Shown here one piece after another: positions 26,185 to 34,491 of a stretch of 64,000 nucleotides of DNA. Source of the DNA: Marinobacter sp. LA51 (GTDB lineage Bacteria > Pseudomonadota > Gammaproteobacteria > Pseudomonadales > Oleiphilaceae); contig NZ_AP028070.1 in NCBI RefSeq assembly GCF_030297175.1, forward strand, positions 3,658,001 to 3,722,000, read 5' to 3'. Each line of letters opens with the position of its first letter. Position 1 is the first letter of the stretch. Below the pieces are notes generated by a model. The model searched no databases. It was not told the origin of the DNA and saw nothing but the letters and a program-made list of their open reading frames with translations. The translations under genes were made by a program, and so were the position numbers.

Positions 26185-27255
26185 ATGAACACCCTTTCGT
26201 TTCACACCGCCAAGGTGCCCTTCCAAACCTCTTTGTTTTTAGTGATTCTATTTTTGCTTTTCGCTGATGTTGCCCGGGCCGAACCCGTAGTGATCGAGGC
26301 GATGACCGGCACGGCCGAGTTTCGCAACCACAGCGAAGATGCGTGGCAACCCCTGAATGCCGGCGACGCCCTGAAGGTGCCGGTTGAGATCCAGACCGGG
26401 CCCGACTCCAGTGTCCAGATCGGCCAGTCCGGCACCTTTTTTGACGTGAGCGCAGAAACACGACTTCATTTGTCCACCAATGACGCCAGCTCGGATGGGC
26501 TGATTTCCCGCGTGAAGCAGTGGTTCGGCACGGTTTTCTACGACGTCGAACGCCAACCCGATACCTTCAAGGTGGAAACACCGTTCCTGGTCTCCACCGT
26601 TAAAGGCACTCAATTCACCATCGTCAGCACCGATGAGGCGTCCTTTGTCACCCTGAAAGAAGGCCGACTGGAGGTTGTTGATAACAAGACGGGCACCCGC
26701 CGGATCCTGAATCCTGGCGACATTGCCAGTGTCTCCGGTGACGGGACCGGAGCCAGCTTCAGCTCGCTGATCCAGATTCCGGACGCCTTGCCTGCTGTTG
26801 CCCAGGAACAAGCCCTGCAAATTGCCAGCATGGCCCCCTCCTTTGGGCTCGACCAACAGACCGAGATGGGCATCAACTCCTCCGACTCCAGCGCCATGAG
26901 TGGCATCACATCCTTGGCCAGTCTCACACTGGGTGGCGAAATCGGTGCGGAGCTGACCGCCGACCTCGGCAGTGACCTGGGACTTAATGTCGGGGCCGAT
27001 CTAGGCACTGACGTGGGCGCCGATATCGGGTCTGACCTGATCGGCGATATCAGCGCTGAGATCAACGCCGACCTTGGCATCGGCGCAGGTCTAGACGACG
27101 GCCTCGAGCTGGAAGCCGATCTGGATCTGGGTCCGGACCTAGACATCGACATCGACCTGGATGACCTGGAAGATCTGGACGGCCTGGATGACCTCGAAGG
27201 CGGACTCCAACAAATTCTTGGTGGCTTAGGCGGCTCTGGCTCGGTGCCGCTCTGA
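26185..27255 (+). CDS. Secreted FecR-domain protein with an Asp/Gly-rich repeat tail
   Basis: A 356-residue exported protein: signal peptide 1-32 (V-A-R-A|E-P), then a FecR domain (about 35-180; V-E-I-Q-T-G-P-D-S-S-V-Q-I, V-E-T-P-F-L-V-S-T-V-K-G-T-Q-F, N-P-G-D-I-A-S-V). From about residue 250 the sequence turns into repeats of the type A-D-L-G-S-D-L-G / A-D-L-G-T-D-V-G / A-D-I-G-S-D-L-I. It then becomes a strongly acidic D/L/E tail ending G-G-L-G-G-S-G-S-V-P-L. FecR domains of this non-signalling type occur in periplasmic or surface proteins. The gene is 33 bp before the CHASE2/EAL gene and probably cotranscribed. GGGGAG supports the start. Confidence 0.82.
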   Translation: MNTLSFHTAKVPFQTSLFLVILFLLFADVARAEPVVIEAMTGTAEFRNHSEDAWQPLNAGDALKVPVEIQTGPDSSVQIGQSGTFFDVSAETRLHLSTNDASSDGLISRVKQWFGTVFYDVERQPDTFKVETPFLVSTVKGTQFTIVSTDEASFVTLKEGRLEVVDNKTGTRRILNPGDIASVSGDGTGASFSSLIQIPDALPAVAQEQALQIASMAPSFGLDQQTEMGINSSDSSAMSGITSLASLTLGGEIGAELTADLGSDLGLNVGADLGTDVGADIGSDLIGDISAEINADLGIGAGLDDGLELEADLDLGPDLDIDIDLDDLEDLDGLDDLEGGLQQILGGLGGSGSVPL

Positions 27256-27288
27256 ATGACACGCTGCTCCTAGGACTTCTGGGTAACA

Positions 27289-30084
27289 ATGGCAAACACG
27301 CCCGTCAGCGGAAACAATCGTAAAACGACTCTGGCCATCGCACTGACCGGGGCGGTTCTGCTGGGCCTCTGGTTCACGGGCGCTCTCCAGGATCTGGGTC
27401 GCCAGATCGAAGATCAGTGGTTTGAATTACTGGCGGAGCCGGTGGCAACCGACACGGTGATTGTTGAAATCGACTCCGCCAGCATTGCCGACGTTGGCCT
27501 CTGGCCCTGGCCGCGCGAGCTCTTTGCCCAGGCCCTGCGCCGGCTGGATGCTGCTGAAGTGCACTCGGTGATGGTCGACGTCGACTTCAGCGCCCGCTCG
27601 GTGCCGGATCAGGACCTGGCTCTGGAGCAGGCCCTGGCCGACGTTTCACGTCCGGTCTTCCTGCCCGCGTTTGTACAACGGACATCGTCGATGGAAAACA
27701 CTCTGATGCTGCGGACGCCACTACCGGAGTTTGCCGGGCACGTGCAGCTGGTATCGGCCAACATGCACCCGGACACCGACGGGCTGGTGCGTCGGCTAGG
27801 CACCGGCTTCAACTGGCAGGACACTTTCTATCCCGGCGCCTGGATTGCCATGACCTCCGGCCAGCACACGGCTACCTGGATCGACTTCAGTATCTCGCCA
27901 CGCTCGTTTCAATACATCAGCTTCTCGGATTTATTGGCCGGGCGTGTGGAGCCCGCGCAACTTCGCAACAAGCGGGTGTTCATTGGCGCGACCGCCATCG
28001 AGCTGGGGGACACCCTGGCAGTGCCGGTATACCGGGCGCTGCCAGGGGTTGTGCTGCAGGCACTTGGCGCCGAGACCCTGAACCGCGGCGGCCTATACCG
28101 TCTGAACACCGGTGTTGAAGCAGGAATTCTGGTTCTGTGCTGGCTGCTGGCCGCCTTGATATTTACCCGCCTGAGCTGGATCAAAGGTCTGCTGGGGCTA
28201 GCTCTGACTCTGGTTGGCACACCACTGGCGGCGGTATTCGCGTTCCAGAACCTGGACCTGATTATTGACATCGCCGCACCGACACTCGCTATTGCCCTGG
28301 TCTACATCACCGTCAGTATTGCCCGACTGGATACCGTGACGCTGGAACACCTGTGGTTGCAGATTACCCTGCGAGACCACCAGGCCATTCATGACCGGAT
28401 CATAGCCACCGCCAATGACTGTATCCTGTGCCTGACCCCGGGGGGCCGCATTACTCAGGCCAATCCGGCCATGCATGCCTTGAGCAAGGCCCCACCCGGT
28501 CAGTTGGTTGACAGCCAGGTACGAGACTGGCTGCCCCGGATTGAGACCGAATTAGCGAACCTTTCCGGCAAACCCTTCGATACCATTCTGCTTGCCAGCG
28601 ATAACCGCCAGGTTCCGGTCGAAGCCATCATCAGCACCGTGGATCTGTCTGCAGAACCTCTGTACACCATCGTGCTGAGGGATCTCACCGATCGGATTGA
28701 GCGCGAACGGGAACTGGAATACCAGGCCACCCACGATCTGCTGACCGGGCTGCTAAACCGGCCTGCGCTGTTCTCACGCATCAACCAGGATCTCCAGGAC
28801 GGCGAGACCGGCGCGCTGCTGTCAGTGAACCTGGACTACTTCCATGAAGTAAACGATACCTACGGCCACCAAACCGGCGACCACGTACTACAAACCATCG
28901 CGGCCCGGATTGCTCACACCGTCAGTGACCGACATCCAGCGGGCTGGGTGGCCCGAGTTGGCGCCGACAGTTTTGCGGTCTGGCTCCAAGGCATGAGTTA
29001 CGCCGAGGGAGGCCAGATACTCAGCGACGCGATCATGGAGGCCGTCGAGCGCGTCCTGCCCCTGAGTGCCGACAGCGAAGTAAGCCTGCAGGTGTTCTGT
29101 ACCATCGGTGTCGGTGATGCGGCCACCGCCGCTCCAGAAGTGCCTGAGGCAGAAGAGTCCGATTCACACACGGCTAAAAACCTGTGGCGATGCGCCGAAG
29201 ATGCCCTGCGCCAAGCCAAATCCCAACGCGTTGCCATCCATTGCTATGGTGCCGCCGACCGTCGGGCAGCGGGCCAGCGACTGAAACTGGTGCCGGCCAT
29301 CCGCGCCAACATCGCCGCCAATGCCTTCAACCTGCTGTACCAGCCCAAGATCGATCTGGCCACCATGCAACCCATCGGCTGCGAAGCGCTGCTGCGCTGG
29401 CCTCATGGTCGTGGCCCGGTGGTACCGGTAATGACACTGATCGAAGTGGCGGAAAACTCACGGCAGATTGCGCCGCTGACCCGTTGGGTGGTGCAGGCCA
29501 TTCTAGCCCAGGAAAACGCCTGGCAAGCCAGGGGCCTGCCCCGCCATATGGCGGTCAACATCTCCGCCCGGCTGATACAGGACCGCCACTTTATCTCCGA
29601 GCTGCAGGGGTTGCTGGCCTCGTCCACTGGTTACTTCCAATTCGAGTTCGAAATTACTGAAACCGCACTGATGAGTTCGCGGGATCTGGCCATCGAACTG
29701 GCGAGCAGCCTGTCCCAGACCGGCAGCACCCTGGCTATCGACGATTTTGGCACCGGCTATTCGTCACTGGCCTATCTAAAAGACTTGAACGCCTCGATCC
29801 TGAAGATCGACAAATCCTTCGTGACCAATATCGACGACAGCCGGGATAACCAGACCATCGTACGTTCAACCATCAAGATGGCCCATGAGCTGGGCATGCA
29901 GGTGGTGGCCGAAGGTATTGAAACAGCCGCGGACGAGCACTTTTTGCGGTCGTTGGGCTGCGACTTTGGCCAGGGTTACCATTACGCCAAGCCGCTGCCG
30001 GTGGATGAACTGGTGCAATGGCTGACCAAGTTCGAGTCGCAAGCGCCCAAGAATCTGTCCGATCTTCAGCCTTTTCGGCGGTAG
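27289..30084 (+). CDS. CHASE2-PAS-GGDEF(degenerate)-EAL c-di-GMP phosphodiesterase candidate
   Basis: A 931-residue membrane sensor: one N-terminal TM helix (about 13-32), a periplasmic CHASE2 domain (about 45-270), two or three TM segments (about 275-345), a PAS domain (about 365-460), a GGDEF domain and an EAL domain (about 670-915). The GGDEF signature reads G-A-D-S-F (about 556-560), so cyclase activity is unlikely. The EAL domain keeps E-A-L (about 699), N-I-S-A-R, E-I-T-E-T, D-D-F-G-T-G-Y-S-S and K-I-D-K-S-F, so phosphodiesterase activity is likely. The role would be c-di-GMP breakdown in response to a periplasmic signal, possibly one tied to the upstream FecR protein. Its 3' end overlaps the convergent small gene by 19 bp. 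Confidence 0.9.
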   Translation: MANTPVSGNNRKTTLAIALTGAVLLGLWFTGALQDLGRQIEDQWFELLAEPVATDTVIVEIDSASIADVGLWPWPRELFAQALRRLDAAEVHSVMVDVDFSARSVPDQDLALEQALADVSRPVFLPAFVQRTSSMENTLMLRTPLPEFAGHVQLVSANMHPDTDGLVRRLGTGFNWQDTFYPGAWIAMTSGQHTATWIDFSISPRSFQYISFSDLLAGRVEPAQLRNKRVFIGATAIELGDTLAVPVYRALPGVVLQALGAETLNRGGLYRLNTGVEAGILVLCWLLAALIFTRLSWIKGLLGLALTLVGTPLAAVFAFQNLDLIIDIAAPTLAIALVYITVSIARLDTVTLEHLWLQITLRDHQAIHDRIIATANDCILCLTPGGRITQANPAMHALSKAPPGQLVDSQVRDWLPRIETELANLSGKPFDTILLASDNRQVPVEAIISTVDLSAEPLYTIVLRDLTDRIERERELEYQATHDLLTGLLNRPALFSRINQDLQDGETGALLSVNLDYFHEVNDTYGHQTGDHVLQTIAARIAHTVSDRHPAGWVARVGADSFAVWLQGMSYAEGGQILSDAIMEAVERVLPLSADSEVSLQVFCTIGVGDAATAAPEVPEAEESDSHTAKNLWRCAEDALRQAKSQRVAIHCYGAADRRAAGQRLKLVPAIRANIAANAFNLLYQPKIDLATMQPIGCEALLRWPHGRGPVVPVMTLIEVAENSRQIAPLTRWVVQAILAQENAWQARGLPRHMAVNISARLIQDRHFISELQGLLASSTGYFQFEFEITETALMSSRDLAIELASSLSQTGSTLAIDDFGTGYSSLAYLKDLNASILKIDKSFVTNIDDSRDNQTIVRSTIKMAHELGMQVVAEGIETAADEHFLRSLGCDFGQGYHYAKPLPVDELVQWLTKFESQAPKNLSDLQPFRR

Positions 30085-30278
30085 TACGGATCGGTCCAGC
30101 ACCGGGGCAGGGTCTCGCCGGAGGCAAACACCAGTCCCGCCTTGTCAAAGAATTCGGGATCCTGGGCTTCCTCTCCGTAATGCATGCATCCCTTCACGCG
30201 ACTGACATGGGGATCGAACAGGGCGTGGGTATCAGCGATCTCAATCAAGTGACCGGTGGATTTTTCTGCCATGAACAT
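30066..30278 (-). CDS. Small conserved-looking protein downstream of a deacetylase homologue
   Basis: A 70-residue protein whose ATG is preceded by AAGGAGG at good spacing, which supports real translation. It is rich in charged and aromatic residues (H-A-L-F-D-P-H, E-E-A-Q-D-P-E-F-F, L-P-R-C-W-T-D-P-Y-Y-R-R), a composition that looks conserved rather than random. It has no signal peptide or membrane segment. I do not recognise a named domain. It follows the deacetylase gene after 36 bp on the same strand and is likely cotranscribed with it. Its end overlaps the CHASE2/EAL gene. Confidence 0.6.
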   Translation of the reverse strand: MFMAEKSTGHLIEIADTHALFDPHVSRVKGCMHYGEEAQDPEFFDKAGLVFASGETLPRCWTDPYYRRKG

Positions 30279-30314
30279 AGCGTCCTCCTTGTCGGGTTAA
30301 AACAGAGCCGTGCG

Positions 30315-31424
30315 TCAGTCCGTGGGTGGATCCTCGGCGAACGCGCTGAGGTGAAAGGCCGAAGCCTGATCCACTTCCTCCATGCCACACACCCTCGGTT
30401 GCGGCACCTCGCCTCCGGCGAGGACGTCAAGCACTGATCGCACTCCATAGGACAACGATTCGGTGTTGTAACCGCCCTCCAGAACAAAAGCCAAACGACC
30501 ATCGCACAGCCGATCGGCCAGGGACTGGACAATCCCGGTCATGGCCGCGAAGCCCTCGTAGGAGACGTTCAGGGCCAAATCGTACCAGTGTGCATCGAAC
30601 CCCGCCGACACCAGGATCAGGTCCGGTTTGAAGTACTCGGCGGCCGGTACCAGGATTTCGTTCAGGGCCTTCAGGTAAGCGACATCACCGGCGCCACCGG
30701 GCATTGGAACATTCACTGTGGTGCCCTCACCCAGGCCCGCACCCACTTCATGCAGGCCACCACTGCCCGGGTAAAAGGGCGCTGCGCGGTGAATATCGAA
30801 GAACATCACGTCGGGATCCGCCCAGAAGATATCCTGGGTGCCGTTGCCGTGGTGGGCGTCCCAGTCGAGGATCAGAATCCGCTCACAACCAAGTTCGGCG
30901 TGGGCGTGAGCGGCCGCCACGGCAACATTGTTGAACAGACAGAAGCCGCGGGCGCGCACCGGCTCGGCGTGATGGCCCGGCGGGCGAACCAGGGCGAAGG
31001 CACTTCGAGTGCGGCCCGAAACCACCGCTTCGACCGCGGCAATGGCGGTCCCGGCGGCAACTTCCGCAGCTTCCACGCTGCCCGGTGATACCGCAGTGGT
31101 ATCGACATCGAGCCAGGCATGCTTGTTACGTAGGGAGAAAACGTCATCCAGGTAAGAGGTGGTATGCACCCGACCAAGCTGCTCCCGGGTAGCCACCTGG
31201 CCACCGGCAAACTCCACCCCTTCGATCGGTTCCCGGTGCAGCAGGTCGAGGATGGCCTGAATGCGTCCCGGGTGTTCCGGGTACTTCCATTGCACATTCA
31301 GTCCCGACAGGATGCTGCGCACCCGCTTGTCCAGTCGACCCGGCAGAAATGCGGCGTTCACATCGGGAGAATGATTAAGTACTCGGTCGTCGTAAAAAAC
31401 CGTGACGTTGCTTGGATATTCCAC
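30315..31424 (-). CDS. Histone deacetylase-family (class II-like) deacetylase/amidohydrolase
   Basis: A second deacetylase homologue, unlike the one at 6.6 kb. The open frame reaches 31532, but I chose the GTG at 31424 because GGAG lies 6-9 bases before it and the family start V-T-V-F-Y-D-D-R follows closely; this gives 369 residues. Catalytic blocks: R-P-P-G-H-H-A, D-W-D-A-H-H-G-N-G-T-Q (Zn ligands), S-A-G-F-D-A-H and L-E-G-G-Y. H-P-x-R and H-x-x-x-Y-L are also present in the N-terminal part. The pattern resembles bacterial HDAH-type enzymes, which deacetylate acyl-lysine or small acylated amines. Linked to the small protein downstream. Confidence 0.88.
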   Translation of the reverse strand: MEYPSNVTVFYDDRVLNHSPDVNAAFLPGRLDKRVRSILSGLNVQWKYPEHPGRIQAILDLLHREPIEGVEFAGGQVATREQLGRVHTTSYLDDVFSLRNKHAWLDVDTTAVSPGSVEAAEVAAGTAIAAVEAVVSGRTRSAFALVRPPGHHAEPVRARGFCLFNNVAVAAAHAHAELGCERILILDWDAHHGNGTQDIFWADPDVMFFDIHRAAPFYPGSGGLHEVGAGLGEGTTVNVPMPGGAGDVAYLKALNEILVPAAEYFKPDLILVSAGFDAHWYDLALNVSYEGFAAMTGIVQSLADRLCDGRLAFVLEGGYNTESLSYGVRSVLDVLAGGEVPQPRVCGMEEVDQASAFHLSAFAEDPPTD

Positions 31425-31551
31425 AGTGTGCTCCGGAACGGTGTGTTGCCGGCGACTGTCTCCAGTTCTGCCGACTCTACCGAAAGCATAGTCAAAGAAC
31501 CGGGCACCGACACCCGATCGGCCGGCCTTCAAGCCCGGGTCGGATTACCGG

Positions 31552-31621
31552 TTGCGCCCGCCGGAAACCACAGTTCGTATTAATTGCGCCCGCCGATACC
31601 ACGTTGGGAGTATCGGTGGTA
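31552..31621. repeat. Direct and nested inverted repeats between the deacetylase and binding-protein genes
   Basis: TTGCGCCCGCCG occurs at 31552-31563 and again at 31584-31595 (32-bp period), each followed by an ACCAC element. The second copy runs into nested inverted repeats: CCGATAC (31593-31599) with GTATCGG (31610-31616), and TACCAC (31597-31602) with GTGGTA (31616-31621). It lies in a divergent control region and looks like tandem regulator sites. Confidence 0.5.
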
Positions 31622-31664
31622 CATTCCAGACAGTTATATCCGTTCGAAACCATGGGAAGCATTG

Positions 31665-32504
31665 ATGCTGTCATTTCCTTTGCGCTTTCTCAGGACAGGG
31701 ACGCCTTCGTTAGTCTTCAGGCCCTTGCTGGTTTTTCTGGTTTTATTGCTTGCAGGGGGGTCGCAAGCGCAGGCCATTACCCCGCCCTGCACCAAGCTCA
31801 TGGTCAGCGGCAACTCAGAATATCCGCCCCTGCTGTGGCGAGACCCGACTAATCCTGAGCAACTAACGGGAGTGGTTCCCGCATTGCTGCAAGAAATACT
31901 GCAGCCACTGGGTCTCAGCGCCGACATCCGTCACATCGGTTCCTGGGCCCGAGTCCAGCGCCTGGCCCAAGATGGCAACATAGACATGGTGGCCGGAGCC
32001 TTCATGACCCGTGAACGTTTCGGGTACATGGATTACATCCTACCGCCCATTATTCAGCTGCCAACGGCCATCTGGGTCCCCAAAGGCCAGGCATTTCTCT
32101 ATCGGCACTGGCCGGACCTGCTGGGCAAAACCGGCAGCACCCTGATCGGCAACAGTTTTGGTCAGAATTTCGACCGTTACGCCCAACAGAACCTGACCAT
32201 TGAATCGGTGCGTTCAATCGATCAGTCGTTTCTGATGGCAAAGGCCGGGCGGGTCGATTACGTACTCTACGAATTGTTGCAAGGCCAGGTGAAACTGGCC
32301 CGGGAAGGCAGAAGCGACGAATTCGAGCCGCTTGAAAAATCGATCAGTACCGAAGGGCTGTTTTTCACCTTCCCCAAGAAATCTGCCTGCAACAGCTTTG
32401 AGCTGCGGGAACAGATCGCCGACCGGCTCTATTCCCTGGTGAACCGGGGTCGGGTCAATGAGCTGCTGGACGAGTACACCGCCCGCTATATTGCCGAGAA
32501 ATAA
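31665..32504 (+). CDS. Periplasmic amino-acid-type solute-binding protein (SBP_bac_3-like), orphan
   Basis: The ATG at 31665 gives 279 residues with a signal peptide (long hydrophobic run ending S-Q-A-Q-A, about residue 37). The mature part follows the SBP family 3 plan: a G-N-S-E-Y-P-P start, G-V-V-P-A-L-L-Q-E-I, the D-M-V-A-G-A-F-M-T-R-E-R-F block and F-Y..D-Y-I-L-P strands. D-Y-V-L-Y-E-L-L-Q-G lies in the second lobe. Proteins of this kind bind amino acids or act as sensors. No ABC permease or ATPase is adjacent, so it may be a periplasmic receptor. It converges with the antiporter gene (6 bp apart). Confidence 0.78.
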   Translation: MLSFPLRFLRTGTPSLVFRPLLVFLVLLLAGGSQAQAITPPCTKLMVSGNSEYPPLLWRDPTNPEQLTGVVPALLQEILQPLGLSADIRHIGSWARVQRLAQDGNIDMVAGAFMTRERFGYMDYILPPIIQLPTAIWVPKGQAFLYRHWPDLLGKTGSTLIGNSFGQNFDRYAQQNLTIESVRSIDQSFLMAKAGRVDYVLYELLQGQVKLAREGRSDEFEPLEKSISTEGLFFTFPKKSACNSFELREQIADRLYSLVNRGRVNELLDEYTARYIAEK

Positions 32505-32510
32505 CGTGGA

Positions 32511-34397
32511 TCAGCGTTGGTCCGGTGGCGTCCAGATCGGTACATCTTCCCGCGTGGGCTCTTCCCAGTCTTTGTCCATGGCACTGCTCAGGGCTTCCTC
32601 GAGTTTCATGAACAGCTCGCCGTAGCGGGGACTGAAACTGATGCCCTCTTCTATTTCCTGCCAAGCCTCGAACAGCTCGTCTTCGTGGGCTTTTTCGTTG
32701 TCCACAAAAGTCCAGGTCATCTGTTTGGCCCGCAGCGGGTGCACACCCATGGCGGTCAATGCGTGGCCACCCAGTTCCAGCGCCGAATGGTAGGTTTCAC
32801 TCACCACGTCGTCGGCACCGGCCTTGCGCAACTGATAGCTGTGGCCCCGGTCGAACGCCCGCGCCAGCACCCAGACTCCGGGATAGAACTGTTTCACGTG
32901 CTCGACGATGCGTACCGAGCGATCCCGGTCATCGATTGCTACGACCAATAACCGGGCATCCTCGATGCCGGCTGTTTCCAGCAGCTCCAGCCGACTGGCG
33001 TCGCCGAAATAGCTCTGGATATTGATCCGGCGGACGTTCTCGATCTGCTCAATCTCGTGATCCAGCACCACGATGGGAATGTTGTTGGCGCGCAGCAGCC
33101 GGCACACGATCTGCCCGAACCGGCCAACACCGGCAACAATCACCGGGGCCCGGTCGTCGATAGTGTCAGCCTCGCGCTCGTCGTTCTTGGCGCGCCGGTA
33201 GCGAGGCAGCACCACGCGATCGTATGCAATAAACAGCAACGGGGTGAGGAACATCGACAGCGCCACCACCAGCGACAGCACCTGGGAGAGTTCAATTGAA
33301 ATGACCGAGTTCTGGACGCTGTAGGTGAGCAGCACAAAACCAAATTCACCGGCCTGCGCCAGGCCCAGGGTGAACAGCCAGCCGTTACTGCCGTGGATGC
33401 GAAACAGCACCGCTAAGCCCAGCAGGATCAGTGCCTTGACCACGATGACCGCCATCCCCAGAGTCAGGATGGTGCCCCACTCCGCGACCAGCACCTCGAA
33501 ATTAATGCCGGCTCCGACGGTGATGAAGAACAGGCCCAGCAGCAGGCCCTTGAACGGCTCGATGTTGGCTTCCAGCTCATGGCGGAATTCACTGTTGGCC
33601 AGAACCACCCCGGCCAGAAATGCACCCAGCGCCGGCGACAGATTGACCAGGCTCATCAGCGCGGCAATGCCGATCACCAACATCAGGGCAGTAGCGGTGA
33701 ATACCTCACGCAGGCCGGACTGGACCACGTACCGAAACAGCGGCCGGCTCAGATAAAAGCCACCGACAATCACCGCTGCCACAGCGGCGATCACGGTCAG
33801 GGCGTGGGCCCAGCCCGGAAGGTGGGCAACCAGACTCAAACCACTGTCATGGCCAGCCCCGGTGCCGGACTCTGCCATCAGATCCGGCAACGCCAATAGG
33901 GGAATCAGCGCGAGCATGGGAATCACGGCGATGTCCTGGAACAGCAACACCGAAAACGCGCTGCGCCCACCCTCAGTCTTCGCCAGGCCTTTTTCATTCA
34001 GGGTCTGCAGAACGATGGCGGTGGAGGACAGAGCGAAAATTAGCCCGACGGTCAGGGCTGTCTGCCAAACCAGCCCGAGCCACCAGGCCACGGCCGTGCC
34101 GGCTGCGATACTCAACACCACCTGCAGCCCACCCAGGCCCACCAGGCGCACCCGCATGGCCCAGAGCGCCTTGGGATCCAGCTCCATCCCCACCAGGAAC
34201 AGCATCATGACCACGCCAAATTCGGCAAAATGCTGGATGGTGGTGGCTTCCTGACCCACCAGGCCCGTCACCGGCCCAATCACCACACCGGCGACCAGAT
34301 AACCCAGCACCGAGCCCAACCCCAGTCGCTTGGCCAACGGCACCGCAATCACCGCGGCCACAAGATAGATAAACGCCTGGACAAAATACTCGGTCAT
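32511..34397 (-). CDS. KefB/KefC-type monovalent cation:proton antiporter (CPA2)
   Basis: A 628-residue protein with about 12 TM helices (residues 1-385, Na+/H+ exchanger domain) and a cytoplasmic RCK/TrkA-N domain. The helix motif F-Q-D-I-A-V-I-P and the early H-F-A-E-F-G-V-V-M-M-L-F-L-V-G-M-E-L are typical of Kef-type systems. The Rossmann motif V-A-G-V-G-R-F-G-Q (about 410) binds nucleotide and/or glutathione. Kef systems export K+ and lower cytoplasmic pH when electrophiles accumulate. No KefF/KefG ancillary gene is next to it. It is the last gene of a same-strand block that includes the CoA-transferase genes, but a 94-bp gap suggests a separate promoter. Confidence 0.9.
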   Translation of the reverse strand: MTEYFVQAFIYLVAAVIAVPLAKRLGLGSVLGYLVAGVVIGPVTGLVGQEATTIQHFAEFGVVMMLFLVGMELDPKALWAMRVRLVGLGGLQVVLSIAAGTAVAWWLGLVWQTALTVGLIFALSSTAIVLQTLNEKGLAKTEGGRSAFSVLLFQDIAVIPMLALIPLLALPDLMAESGTGAGHDSGLSLVAHLPGWAHALTVIAAVAAVIVGGFYLSRPLFRYVVQSGLREVFTATALMLVIGIAALMSLVNLSPALGAFLAGVVLANSEFRHELEANIEPFKGLLLGLFFITVGAGINFEVLVAEWGTILTLGMAVIVVKALILLGLAVLFRIHGSNGWLFTLGLAQAGEFGFVLLTYSVQNSVISIELSQVLSLVVALSMFLTPLLFIAYDRVVLPRYRRAKNDEREADTIDDRAPVIVAGVGRFGQIVCRLLRANNIPIVVLDHEIEQIENVRRINIQSYFGDASRLELLETAGIEDARLLVVAIDDRDRSVRIVEHVKQFYPGVWVLARAFDRGHSYQLRKAGADDVVSETYHSALELGGHALTAMGVHPLRAKQMTWTFVDNEKAHEDELFEAWQEIEEGISFSPRYGELFMKLEEALSSAMDKDWEEPTREDVPIWTPPDQR

Positions 34398-34491
34398 TGC
34401 GGGGCTCTCCCTATACTGTTCGGGTGGGAGTATAGCGTAACGGTTATCAGGCTCAGCCCGAACCGGTCTGAAACAGCGAGGGAGCTTTTGC

